Shown here piece after piece: positions 37,601 to 49,184 of a DNA stretch of 64,000 nucleotides. Source of the DNA: Apostichopus japonicus (lineage: Eukaryota > Echinodermata > Holothuroidea > Aspidochirotida > Stichopodidae); the NCBI RefSeq assembly GCF_037975245.1, contig NC_092579.1, positions 16,826,178-16,890,177 of the forward strand, written 5' to 3'. A program made the translations under genes and the position numbers. Every line of letters starts with the position of its first letter. The stretch's first letter is position 1. The notes beneath the pieces were generated by a model. The model had not been told where the DNA came from, made no database searches, and saw nothing but the letters and a program-made list of their open reading frames with translations.

Positions 37601-38831
37601 GCAAAAGTTTAGGCGTAATATTTTATTTTAAGACATACAAAACCACCAGTTCAAAAGAAGGGACGATTCCCCGAACCAAGAGCATATGTCATATTTTGTC
37701 TTCGATTTTTTTTTTCGAAGGAGAAACTCCGTTTCCTGTGGATGAAGATATACAACCCGGTCAATATGTAAATGCACCGATGTTAAAGTGGCCTCAGAGA
37801 TGCTTTCAGCTAAGGTATCACTTACTTATGTCAATCGTAAATCATTTATTTACAGCGAATTTAATATCAATCATGTGAATTTGCAATAATTCACATACAG
37901 ATACAATATAGCAATGTAATTATATCATTGTTTTGTTCAGTAAAGTCAGTAAAATAGCATTGTCAAGACAAAATAACGACAAATAATCCTGCACCATGGT
38001 CCTACTTTAAAAATATTTAATATTTTTCACATGTGGCAATGACGCGCGATAAGCAAAGTGACACCAACATATACATTTAGTGAAACGTTAATTATCATTT
38101 GGCTAAACCAACAGCTTTTCACAACACCTATGGAGGAAATGGCATATTAATATTTAATAAGTTGATTGGGACTAAAATATGATTTAGAGAACTTAGCTAC
38201 TCGGTAGTGTCTTACACTACAATAGCGGGATGTAAACATAACCATTTAAATTGATACATGTCTTTAGTATAAAACATTCTGAAATTAAAATTAATTACTT
38301 ATTCGATAACTATTTACCATTTCATTCCTAAGATTGATAACCATAAGGTTGATAACCAAGGTAAATATCGTTCTATATTGTCTTTCGACAGAAACTTGGT
38401 ATTATTTGATTGTTGGAGTCAAACATGTTCTCTTAGACCTTCAATTCATTATCTTAAAGAATCATTCAGAGCGGTAAGTACATTGTTAACTAAGTGATGC
38501 ATTGATTACAGAAAATACAGGTACACATAAATACACACAAGGCAATGTTTATTTTAAATGCTACAAAAAAGAATGTATAAGTAAATGCGTGAATTAATTT
38601 CTTGAACAGTAATTTACTTTGTATCTTAGGCATTCGAAAATGACACTTACCACGAGCGATGAGTTTTAATTAAAGACTTTCAGAACTAAGGAGAAACATT
38701 TATTATTAGCACCTAAATGTCCTTTCTTTTTGTGTTCGCAGGTTTTCGAAACTTTAAGAGAAAACAGTTTCTATGAGATACCACGCTCGGGATTATATAT
38801 GCCAATGAGTGGAGTTACTAATTACAGTTAA
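25057..38831 (+). CDS. LRR-Ig receptor tyrosine pseudokinase, 19 coding exons, 914 aa
   Basis: Single-pass surface receptor. Exons: 25057-25918, 28128-28439, 29574-29864, 31056-31076, 31628-31648, 32034-32063, 32440-32535, 33343-33367, 33833-33885, 33987-34029, 34433-34497, 34829-34987, 35251-35358, 35933-36090, 36558-36677, 37088-37202, 37721-37814, 38392-38473, 38742-38831; all GT-AG and phase-consistent. Residues 1-30: hydrophobic leader (ILVIFLSSILQ). LRRs at about 125-230 (GLKWLDFSYNRIS, LNYLILKGNQI) with a Cys-rich cap. Ig-like domains at 288-391 and 392-488. Thr/Pro stalk, then one membrane span at about 519-538. Kinase-like domain at about 622-885: Gly loop degenerate (KVGTIYNRWMG), VAIK Lys replaced by Leu655, helix-C Glu by Arg675, HRD by HPG (751-753), catalytic Asn by Lys758, DFG by DFC (771-773). 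Structural SDVWS and RPS are kept. The tail has YEIP and YMPM. It is predicted catalytically dead but intact. Ligand unknown. The signal peptide start is the only ATG considered. Confidence 0.9.
27075..27663. mobile_element. Non-autonomous transposon with minisatellite-built inverted termini
   Basis: A 589-bp insertion in intron 1 of the intact receptor. The flanking 8-bp duplication GATTCAAA (27067-27074 and 27664-27671) appears once at the matching place in unit 1 (about 18618). Both ends carry inverted arrays of a roughly 22-bp unit (ATTTCGCCCAACCAGCATGG). The left arm is 27086-27236 and the right arm 27520-27654, with a unique AT-rich centre. Outer TIRs contain CACTTCGCCCAACAAC. There is no ORF of transposase size. 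The 8-bp TSD would fit hAT or a similar superfamily. Confidence 0.82.
30376..30541. repeat. Palindromic MITE-like element in intron 3
   Basis: Arms GGGGTTAATCAACGGTCTAG (from 30376) and the inverse ending at 30541 are about 50 bp long and near-perfect, including GCGTGCGTTACTCA. The loop contains GGGCTCCGCCCTCGTGCAT. A partial related fragment (GAGTAACGCACGGT) lies at 30258-30272. No clear target-site duplication was found, so a complete foldback transposon is likely but not proven. Confidence 0.65.
30765..31920 (+). repeat. Intragenic tandem duplication carrying a stalk exon
   Basis: Unit A (about 30765-31358) and unit B (about 31359-31920) are direct repeats. Both start AAGGGTGTAAAGGGGAATTT and both contain a run from ACAACCCTATAATAATAGCA to GTTTCATGTTTTGAGTG, a CCCACTGTCTTTCAG acceptor and a 21-bp exon. 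The exons (31056-31076 and 31628-31648) encode EKSTTQPG and EKPTTQPG. The duplication added one stalk repeat without changing the reading frame. Confidence 0.85.
32680..33265 (+). repeat. 41-bp minisatellite in the receptor intron after the membrane exon
   Basis: About 14 units of roughly 41 bp built on TGTAACATGACATGTTTCAA followed by TACTTGTTGTTGATTTGAATG. The three units between about 33113 and 33235 are nearly identical, while those nearer 32680 are more diverged (TGTCACATGACATG variants). It is non-coding; the ORF read through it is a shadow. Confidence 0.85.
34553..34600. repeat. (TA)n microsatellite in receptor intron
   Basis: An uninterrupted TA dinucleotide run of about 48 bp between the exons at 34433-34497 and 34829-34987. 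It produces spurious Tyr/Ile-rich reading frames on both strands. Confidence 0.97.
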
Positions 38832-39340
38832 ACAGAGAGAAGGGGGATATATGGACAGTTTCAAATGATAGCAAAATAATCGAGACAACCACCGATAAAC
38901 CCTATTTGCATTGAAAAGATATCATTTACCATTGTAGTAAAGAAACCATTTTCTCTCTAAACAGAAAAAAAAGGTGATGATCATTGCGCCAAATTATTAC
39001 AATTGATAGTCTGATGTAGACGAAATCGTTGATGTAAGAGAAATTTCTTTGCCACTTTAGAGGCGAAAATCACAGCAGTAGGATGATTTCGTTTATTTGG
39101 TTTGAGCAGTGCGAATCAATATCATTGTGAATACTATAGTTTATAGATTATAGTTAATAGTTTATAGATTGGATAGGAATTAAAGAGTCACAGTAAACCT
39201 AAATAGATATATTAAACTGTTTATTATGACGATACATTTTAACTTTTACTACTCTGTACTAGTCATCGTGACAAGGTTTGCTTCATGTTTGTCTCGTTAT
39301 ACGAGTACATATTCTTAAAATTGTACTATAATAAAACTCT
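38832..39340 (+). other. 3' UTR of the receptor pseudokinase gene
   Basis: Follows the TAA at 38829-38831. The first canonical AATAAA downstream is at 39330-39335, implying a 3' UTR of about 500 bp. No further coding exon is visible. The polyadenylation site is inferred only from this hexamer. Confidence 0.5.
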
Positions 39341-41361
39341 ATCGATTTAACGAAAATGAGACTTTATTCACCGTGATAAATGCTGATTTTTCGGTATAAT
39401 CAGCCGTTTTTAAGATTATCATACAATAATAAGTTAAGCTTTAATGTATCCCTTGTTGAAAAACTTGTTACGGTTGCTTGGTTTCTCTTACTTTCGGTTG
39501 ACGTTTCGGTTGAAGTTTCGGTTAAAGTATTGTAATGGTACTACATCATATAATAGCGGAAGGCTAGAATTACTGCTCGGTTTTCAACTGTAAAATTCGT
39601 GGCACTCCTACGAAAAGAAATTATCCATCGGTCTGCACGATCTTTCTATACAGCACCTATTGTGAGTAACGAAAGTGTTACGAAGTACAGTATATGAATT
39701 ACAGTTGCGTTTCCTTGTTTGTTTCCAGAGAAAGGTATCGGGAATCAAGGGAAAGGTATCGGGGATTAAGCGGATATTCCTGTGGCATTCTTTGTCATAC
39801 GGTAGCTTACTTTACTTAAAGATAATCCACATTGCCATAGTTGAAAACCTCATAAGATATTGCTCCTATAAATCGAGATATGTGTGCTTGAATGTACCCT
39901 AAACACTCTCCTCTTATCAAAGGTATCCCCCTTTCACCCTAACATATGAATTAGGAAGTAATTATTACCACAACATTGCTTTGATTAAGACCGAATTATG
40001 GATCTAATTTATTGTGACAAATATGCCTCAGAAGGCGCCATCTGAAAATTGTAATGGTTTTCAGAGAATCACCACGAGATCCCCCTACATGGGGGAAGGG
40101 TGGGGGGATGGCGGGGGGATTCAACTTCTCAATGACCAATGTCCTTCTTCATATAAATCTGGATCTTCCTCTGTCAATTTTTTCTCTATATTCATTGAAA
40201 ACAAAATAACAATTTCCAAATATTAGTATAGTGATGAAACAGATTCGCCTCATACAAAGAAAGCAACAGTTACTAACACAACTGACTTTGCATGTTGATC
40301 TGATTTTTTTTAGTTATCAAATTAATTTAAGCCTGTAAGTAAATAATCCTATAACTATGCCCCAGAATGCACCATTTCACGTCTTAATTATTATTTTTTT
40401 TTTCTCTCTCTCGAGAATGACCCTCTACGTGAGAGATATATTCAACAACCTGTAGGTCAAACCCCTTCCATTTGAAACTCATGCATCCGACAGTGGTTTC
40501 AATATTAGCATGATCATAGCGTTCTTAGAAATAGCTTGTGATTTGGGTTACTTATTCCTATAGTCTCTTTGGACCATATAGGAGACGAAACAGTTAATTC
40601 GTTACAAAATGACGGCTGAGTTAATACAAAATAGTCAAAGGTATTTCCCCTTCCCCTTTCCATGAATGAAAACAACATTTTACTATAACCTCATCATACG
40701 CTTTGGTCTATGTATAGTTAGACGCTAAGAATTATATTTCAATTCTGTCAAGAAGCTCTCCCACGATTCCGTCAGCAGTTTTAATAAAAAAAATAACGAA
40801 ACTGGCGGGTAATTATTTACTAAACCTTTTCACTCCAACAATTCAACAATTGCCAGAAACAAGGAAGCAACTGTTTCTTTCTTTGGTCAAAATCTTTGTA
40901 AGCTTAAAGAGGTTTTTTACGTTTCACAATAGAAGTTAAGTACATGCATTCGAGTACTGTTATTATTAGGTACCATACCGCTCTTCAAGCTTTCTCTGGT
41001 GTGAACTTTTATATATAGATACATATAGAGAAGTTACAAACGATATTTGAGCGCTGAAGTGGAAAAAAAACGATTTTCTTTTGTAATAACAAGAACACAC
41101 GTATCCGAAATCAACTTTCAGGAAAGGTTTCGATCTGCCACGATGGCATAATATTGTGATGTAGTATGTAGTATATCCCCATCATATTACTTTAAACATG
41201 TGCTTCCATGCGTCTTTGTCTTAAGAGTAACTACTTTCTTCCTGTTCCCAAGTGTATTCACCTCTCGCCCACATCAGAGTCGTATATAAGCCGCCTTTGT
41301 CTTAATTCCATGAAATATGCACCCTGTCGCATATTTCATGTGTATACAAATGTCACAGTCA
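39341..41361. other. Intergenic; no gene seen
   Basis: Only short open frames without recognisable domains or plausible splice partners. It contains a G-rich patch (about 40090-40120) and T/CT runs (about 40390-40415). There is nothing I can assign to a gene. Confidence 0.5.
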
Positions 41362-42161
<800 letters not shown>

Positions 42162-42169
42162 GTTAGTCA

Positions 42170-43903
42170 TAGCCCTCTCCTATGTGCATTAGTAATTATA
42201 AGTAAAAGAGTCTGTGACCAAGAGTTTAAGTCAGAGGTTATTGCCCCTTCGCAGGAAGTTGTAATGACATAAATACTGTAGTTTTTTAGTATGCAAAAGA
42301 CTAGCATTTCAGACTTCAGAAGTGTGTAGTTCAGATACACTATTCTGGATCTGCACTCCAGCAACAATGTCATCTCAGTGTAAATAAAGCTTATATTCTA
42401 CAATTATACCTATGTCTTGAGTTTCTCTTTATCTGCTGTTAATTCTACTTATTTAATTACGGGACCCTGAACTAATTGAGCCGGAGCACCCCGACGGAAT
42501 ATTTAGGAAGAGAAACGGGTGAAGAGAATATTTGTCGGGGAGAGTGTGATCTTCTAATTTATTGCGATTAATCCTTAATAATCAGGCGGGTAGGCTAGCC
42601 TTCGCTGTGTGAAGGGGCAAAACCAAAGCTGTGTCCTGGTAAGGTTTTCATGAACGCCTGTATGACGTTTCATACGAAGTTTTATACGAATTTGAAAACA
42701 TAAAATGCAAGCCATTTACCTGTCAATCACGGAATCAAAGTTAATTTATTTTCCTGTGTAATGTCGTTCAATGCTTATTATGGCTAATATTAATAAGGAA
42801 GTCCTTTTGAGAAGAAGATCACTGTTGAAATTGTTGAAAAAAGTGCTTTGCTGTCCAAATTATACTGTTATACACATTTGAAGTTTTGATAAATCTGGGA
42901 ATCTCATTAAATATGTGCAACCTATGACGTGGAGTGTTGCGCTCATCAAGACTTCTTAGGTAACCCTTATGATTACAAGCCCGCATATATAATTCGAATA
43001 ATGTGATGTTCGTCTTTTCAAATAAAATATTTCAAAAATCGCCTTAAGCCACAAATCTGTGTTCAGTGTCGATCCTTGAAAGGAAGCCTTGTTGAAACAA
43101 ATGAATAACATAACAGAAAATTAGGCAGTCACTCCATTTACACACCATCAATGTGCATAATTAGCTAATGTTTATTTAGAAATGAAACTTGAATTAAGGA
43201 AAGACTTGTTAAAAGGTCAATCTTTGATGGACTTTAAATTTGATGGGAGTTGCAGCTATTTTCATGATTTCTAATGTCTATGAGACTGATTAGGTTTACC
43301 TGAAGAATTTGCATTGAAACCCCAAATCAGTCCCTTCAAAAGTGTGCAGCAATACGAAAGAATTAAAAATGTTTTTCATAGGTGTCCGTAGACCATTAAA
43401 AGAAACAAATTCAGTATAGTAGATGAAATTACGAAACGAAGACAATTACCCCAACCTGGTGACCAGGTGGTTATATAGCAGCTCCTGAATGCAATGAATA
43501 TTCATCTCTCGCGGAACTGCATATATAAATAGCCTATAAACCTTTAGGCCTCTATTTATATCAAATATATCGATGTAGTCCTGTTACGTGCATGTATATT
43601 TTGATAAAGCCAAAATCCTCTGATTTTTTAGTTTTAATGATTAATCTATATTGATCACGCATTAGGTAAAAAGTATATGAGTAATTTGTGGGTGATGGGG
43701 GGGGGGGGGTAGGGCCGAGGTGAGATGGGGTAAGATAACTATATATAGCCTACTCAACAAAAGATAAATTCGTGATAGCCTTCCACTTGAAGAATTTGCA
43801 TTTAAACCCAAAAGCAATCCCTTCCATAGTTTGCAGCAATACGAAAGAATTAAAAGGAAGAATATCGGCATATTCATATAAAAATGTAGACAATTTGAAA
43901 CTG
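42170..43903. other. Intergenic; no gene seen
   Basis: AT-rich sequence without recognisable coding exons or a clear transposon structure. A G-run lies at 43699-43708. An internal direct similarity exists between 43309-43370 and 43790-43855: both contain GAAGAATTTGCATT, AAACCC, TCCCTTC and GCAGCAATACGAAAGAATTAA. It looks like a small dispersed repeat. Confidence 0.45.
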
Positions 43904-44521
43904 AGGCGGCGAGAGTGCGAGGCGGCGAGAGTGCGAGGCGGCGAGAGTGCGAGGCGGCGAGAGTGCGAGGCGGCGAGAGTGCGAGGCGGCGAGAGTGCGA
44001 GGCGGCGAGAGTGCGAGGCGGCGAGAGTGCGAGGCGGCGAGAGTGCGAGGCGGCGAGAGTGCGAGGCGGCGAGAGTGCGAGGCGGCGAGAGTGCGAGGCG
44101 GCGAGAGTGCGAGGCGGCGAGAGTGCGAGGCGGCGAGAGTGCGAGGCGGCGAGAGTGCGAGGCGGCGAGAGTGCGAGGCGGCGAGAGTGCGAGGCGGCGA
44201 GAGTGCGAGGCGGCGAGAGTGCGAGGCGGCGAGTGCGAGGCGGCGAGGTGGCGAGAGTGCGAGGTGGCGAGAGTGCGAGGTGGCGAGAGGGCGAGGTGGC
44301 GAGAGGGCGAGGTAGGGCGAGGTGGCGAGAGGGCGAGGTGGCGAGAGGGGTGGAGGGCGAGGTGGCGAGAGGGCGAGGTGGCGAGAGGGCGAGGTGGCGA
44401 GAGGGCGAGGTGGCGAGAGGGCGAGGTGGCGAGAGGGCGAGGTGGCGAGAGGGCGAGGTGGCGAGAGGGCGAGGTGGCGAGAGGGCGAGGTGGCGAGGTG
44501 GCGAGAGGGCGAGAGGGCGAG
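43904..44521. repeat. 16-bp GC-rich minisatellite with two unit variants
   Basis: About 38 units. The left block (to about 44235) is an almost perfect GAGGCGGCGAGAGTGC array. The right block (about 44240-44521) is GAGGTGGCGAGAGGGC with several shorter or deleted units. The period is not a multiple of 3 and the unit has no stop in any frame, so overlapping Arg-rich, Ser/Pro/Leu-rich frames of up to 290 aa appear on both strands. These are not genes. GC content contrasts sharply with the surrounding AT-rich DNA. Confidence 0.95.
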
Positions 44522-46013
44522 GTGCTGACATTTTCCGCATATTTCACATAGTTTGCGCCCAATCAACCAACCTCCACGGCTAATGTGTTGAACGAAGTTT
44601 TCGAGATACCTTTTTTTGCTTCCTGGGAAAGCTCGATTGGAGGTTTGCAACTGCATATCCTTCAATAACCGACTGTGCCAATTTTTCGTTGTAGGCCTAC
44701 TTGTAAACAATAACATGAAAGTTCCTCATGTGATCGACTTCATTACCACAATGCACTGACCTCAGAACTGAATCAAATAAGCATTGTGTGGTACGTCCGG
44801 CCAGCACAATAGTGTAAACAGTACAGCCATGGAAGGGTACAGTATGTCATTATGGTGGTATATGTAAAAAAAATCGTTTTGTTGTTACCTCTTTAGTATT
44901 GGCACTCTGGTAAAAGCTGACAGCTGGAAGATTTGGTAAGGTTTTAACATCTACACTTAGGCCTACACAAAAGCGGGTTTGCACGTAGTTTGTGGCCTAC
45001 TGTACCATATGCCTATCTAGGCTCCTAGTCCTAGCCTACTGTAGAGTACTAAAGACTTGTTTTGTCTGTTTATGGAGTTGATTTTGGAAGTCTGTTGACA
45101 TGGTTTGGAAATTAAATTGGTGCTATACGTAAGCTAGAACCTTCAGTATCAGGATGAGTGACTCAAGAGCAAAATAACAGGAACTGTCACTCTCTTGTTA
45201 GGTGAAATCAACCATTATATTGGCTGATATGACATAAATCTTTGTGAAGAACAACAACCGAAAGGACCAAGAAAATCTTGCTCCATTTGGGAGATATTCT
45301 AGTTGCAAATCCTCGTCTGAAACCAATTCAATCTCTAGGTCATGGCATAAGCTTCTCGTTTCAGCATTTGCAAAACTCATCTACAATAAAGAAAATAGAA
45401 ATTGTTACAAGTAGCATGGACACTGTGAAGTTTGGACACCTAAGCCTTAAAACACCCCAAAACTATGACTTCCTTATATTGATAAATATGTAAGTACTTA
45501 CTTGCAGTACGTGTTATTTGCACAAAAGTATTTAAGCTGCCTTTTAACCAATAGGGCCAATTAAAAAGACAGTTATAATGTTAATAATACTGTGTATTTT
45601 CTTCAACTCTGCATATACAGTAGCTTTCCTGTTACAACTTGTCTGTTTAAGTGATCTACACCACGCAGATCTCCTCACAAATATTAGTATTATAGATCTA
45701 GTTATATTGCTTCGAACATTACAAACTCATAGAAATAATTTTAAGGGATAGCAGTTATAGTCTCATAACATAAACTTATACTTTACCCACATTTCAGCTG
45801 ATTTTTGTATGCTAAACAATGCTGTAAGGATACAATATACTGTACATAGGCTATGAATCAAACCTGGTGCAATATAATTTCATATATTTACAGGTCAATA
45901 TTTTACTGTCCCTCAAATTGTAAGTTCCAAAGAATTGCTTCCAAAGTAGTTCCTCCAGGCTGGATATTTCTCAGCTTCCAAATGTTTTGCAGAAATTGAG
46001 TTGACATATATTC
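44522..46013. other. Intergenic; no firm gene
   Basis: No exon that I can connect to a gene. A short open frame on the minus strand (45198-45380) has mixed composition but no recognisable domain and no supported splice partner. It may be an old transposon fragment. Confidence 0.4.
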
Positions 46014-47033
46014 TAGGGATGCACCGGATATCCGGTCCGGCCGGACTATCCAGCCGGATAGTGAGCAATGTTCCGGTTCCGGCCAGATATTTTTCAAAAT
46101 CCGGCCGGATCTTTTTCAAAATCTGGCCGGATCTTTTTCAAAATCTGGCCTGAATTATTCCTTAAAAAGGTGTTGGTATTAACTTAAATCAATGTAAACT
46201 ATTTCCAAAAATTAATAAAAACATTCAAAGTAAGGAAAAATTTGGTTTAACATGTTTAATTTAATTTTCTCAATGGTCTGACTCACTGTTTCTAAAGATC
46301 AACCAAAATAATACAACTACTGTAATAATATGAAGCTATATATACAACAAATACAGTTTGCAATGAAATCATTTCTTGCAGCCTTCATCAGTTTAATATT
46401 GTGCAGTTAAAATAGACCATTTATATACTTTTCATTCAAAATACTGTTCCATTGAATCTTTACTTTCCCATTATTTTTGGCATTCATGTTTTCTGTGATT
46501 TTGTATGTGTGGAACAATCTCTTACGTATATAGTTAAATACGTCTGAATTTTTTTTAATTCCACAAAAACCACTTCATCTTAAAATTCATACTTAAACCT
46601 TAGAATAACTTAAATTCTCATAAAAAAGAATAATTCCAGAGCTGACAATGAAAACAATTTCAAAAGTAACCTTTCTACAGTTATCACATACGGAGACAAT
46701 TATCTTCGTAGGTAGTATGCAGTATTTTTCCAGCAAACAAATTTACATACTGTATCAAGCTTGTCAACAATTATATTGTAGTTATTTTATTAAAGAATGT
46801 AGATTACACCACTTCAAGTCATATTTAATCTCATAAATGGGGTCTTAATTTCAACTTCTTTATAATATGCGTATACGTCTCCATGTTTCATACTTCTGCT
46901 TCTTATTCATGATTTTCTTTTGTGTAATGAAAAAATCCGGTTCCCGTCGGATTTTATCCGGCCGGATTTCATGTACTATCCGGCAAAATCCGGTTCCGGC
47001 CGGATCCAAAAATTTGGATCCGGTGCATCCTTG
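46014..47033. mobile_element. hAT-like non-autonomous element, 1020 bp
   Basis: The ends TAGGGATGCACCGGAT and ATCCGGTGCATCCTTG are inverted repeats. The 8-bp duplication ATATATTC flanks them at 46006-46013 and 47034-47041. The TAGGGATGCACC-type terminus and the 8-bp TSD are characteristic of hAT elements. Subterminal regions are packed with CCGG-centred repeats (TCCGGCCGGAT, ATCCGGTTCCGGCC) at 46020-46150 and 46935-47025. The centre is AT-rich and has no transposase. Confidence 0.88.
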
Positions 47034-47041
47034 ATATATTC

Positions 47042-47559
47042 CCGTAGAGAATGAAGTGGCTCCAGTTTGAAATAATTTTTTGTCCATCCTACACTTACAG
47101 AGTTTCCATCATGTTGAACACTAGGGAAGGGAGGTGGGGGAGGGAGCAGAGGAGGTCACCAATGCTTCAATGAACTCAATTTCCAGTGATGTACATATTC
47201 AAAACAATTCTATGCCGATTGTTTTTCTTCAGATATTGAGGCGGCGCTGTAGCTATTTGGAAAGATGCTGTATAAATGATGCATGAAATTTTTCAGAGTT
47301 CATGACCCCTGAAATCTGTACGGTTTCTGGCCTTACAAAATTTGTGTGGTTAGTATTGGAGACATAGCCTTATTAAACTTATCGGTCAGGTGGTTGACTT
47401 GTAGCCATTCCCATCTTGGAACAAGCTCCAAATGTTTGCAAAGGGGTTCTACATATATAACTATTTTTTTATTTTTTTTATTTTCTTATACTGAAAGGTA
47501 ATTCTCCACTTTGAAATGGCGTTGTGAGAAGAGACGAGCTCTACCTCCTGTTCATAGTC
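47042..47559 (+). promoter_or_regulatory. Upstream flank/5' UTR of the SLC17 gene
   Basis: Sequence between the hAT-like element and the start ATG at 47560. A pyrimidine-rich tract ending TTTCTTATACTGAAAG near 47498 could be a 3' splice site for a 5' UTR exon. No promoter motif is clear. Confidence 0.35.
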
Positions 47560-49147
47560 ATGGCAAAGCAGTCTGGGTCATCCTTGCATGTTAATGTGAA
47601 CCCAGATGTCAGCCCTACACATGGGACAAGTGATTCCCTTCATTATAGTAAGTCAACAAGGGACGAAATACTTTTAGAGAATTGATTAGCAATAATTGCT
47701 CGACAATTCTTGGAAATAGCAATTAGCATTAGCAGGTACTGCATCTTTTGCTAATCAAAAGTAATATTGATTAGCAACTGGCAATTCTTGGGTAGCAAAT
47801 TGCTATGCGAACCCAGTTATTTCGTCCCTTGGTCAAGTGCATCCAAAACTCGCTTCAGATGCCGGCACTGTTTGCCAACTTTGGTTGGTTGCCATGGGTA
47901 CCCATTCATGACTATATATGTCACCGAACATGAAACTCACTGTGTGTATATTTTCAGTAGTCTGATTTTAAACTGTGAATTTGTACAGTGAAGTCTACTA
48001 GTAAGACTGTGAACATCTATTCATTACATTGGTGAAATGATGACTGTAGGCACATCTTATATATATTTAACTACTAAAATCCTTCAATTTCTTCTGAAAA
48101 GAAAGCTATGTCTCAGTTATCTGGACAGAAACATCTTAATCTGCAAGTGTTGGCATCAACTTCTCTTTAAGCATGTGAACAGTGCTCTGCCCCATTGAAG
48201 GAACTACTTGGGGAATTTTAGTGTGTCTGTGATGCAAACTTCTTTACAGTATTTGTATATTTTGACGATTCAGTGCAATTGTCGACCCAAAAGACGTTCT
48301 AAAAGGCATTTATACAGCATCACGCCATAATTATGCTTGTGGGTCTTCATTCCGGTAATGATCATGTCATTACGATATAATTGCCGCACAGAATCATGGA
48401 AACTTTGAGGACTTCATTTGCTGAAGTTTTTAATATATTGTTGTGAAATAATCAGTATAAAATGCTCTGGAATAGCCATAAACAGAATGGAACAACTGTT
48501 ACGTTTGGTGATTTTTGTTTTACCGTGTTTTATCCATGCCATGATTGCAGTATTATAGTCCCATATTTGAATTCAAATGGAATATTTTATGAATATGCTA
48601 CTCAGTAACAAATCAAGGAAAATGGAACTAAACTTTGGTAGCACGCAAATTTCTAAGACTATTTTGAATCACACAAACCTTTTTACATTCACCGATTCAT
48701 CGGTTAATAACCACATTGTGGACTCAGATACATATTGTGGGACCCTGTGCTATCTTCATGCTTTGGTCTCTACCATTTTATACTTTAATTTAGTTGGTTT
48801 AATGTTCAAATACATTTTAGTTAACATTTCTAATCTCCCTCTGACAATAAAGTATGTTGCCTTCTGTAAGTTCTACTCTCATAACACACCCATAGTATAT
48901 GCCCTTGCATGTCTAACACTTTTCTCTTTTTCGTCTGTATTCTTCGTGCTAGGAGCTAAGAGAAGATGTTACATCCCTACGAGATTAGTGCTGGTGGTGT
49001 TGCTGTTTCTGGCTAATGTCATGACATATGGCATGCGGGTTAATCTCAGCATCGCTTTGGTTGCCATGGTTAAGGAGAATAACACGGATGTACATCAACA
49101 TTATAGCTATTGTAAAGGACTGCAGAATGATACTCACAGGGCTGATG

Positions 49148-49184
<37 letters not shown>

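Noticed and set aside
43662-44716. Several overlapping open frames of 120-292 aa on both strands
   Set aside because: They are translations of a 16-bp minisatellite that lacks stops in any frame; no splice structure or domain supports them.
45198-45380. 60-aa minus-strand frame
   Set aside because: Possibly a transposon remnant; too short and featureless to call.
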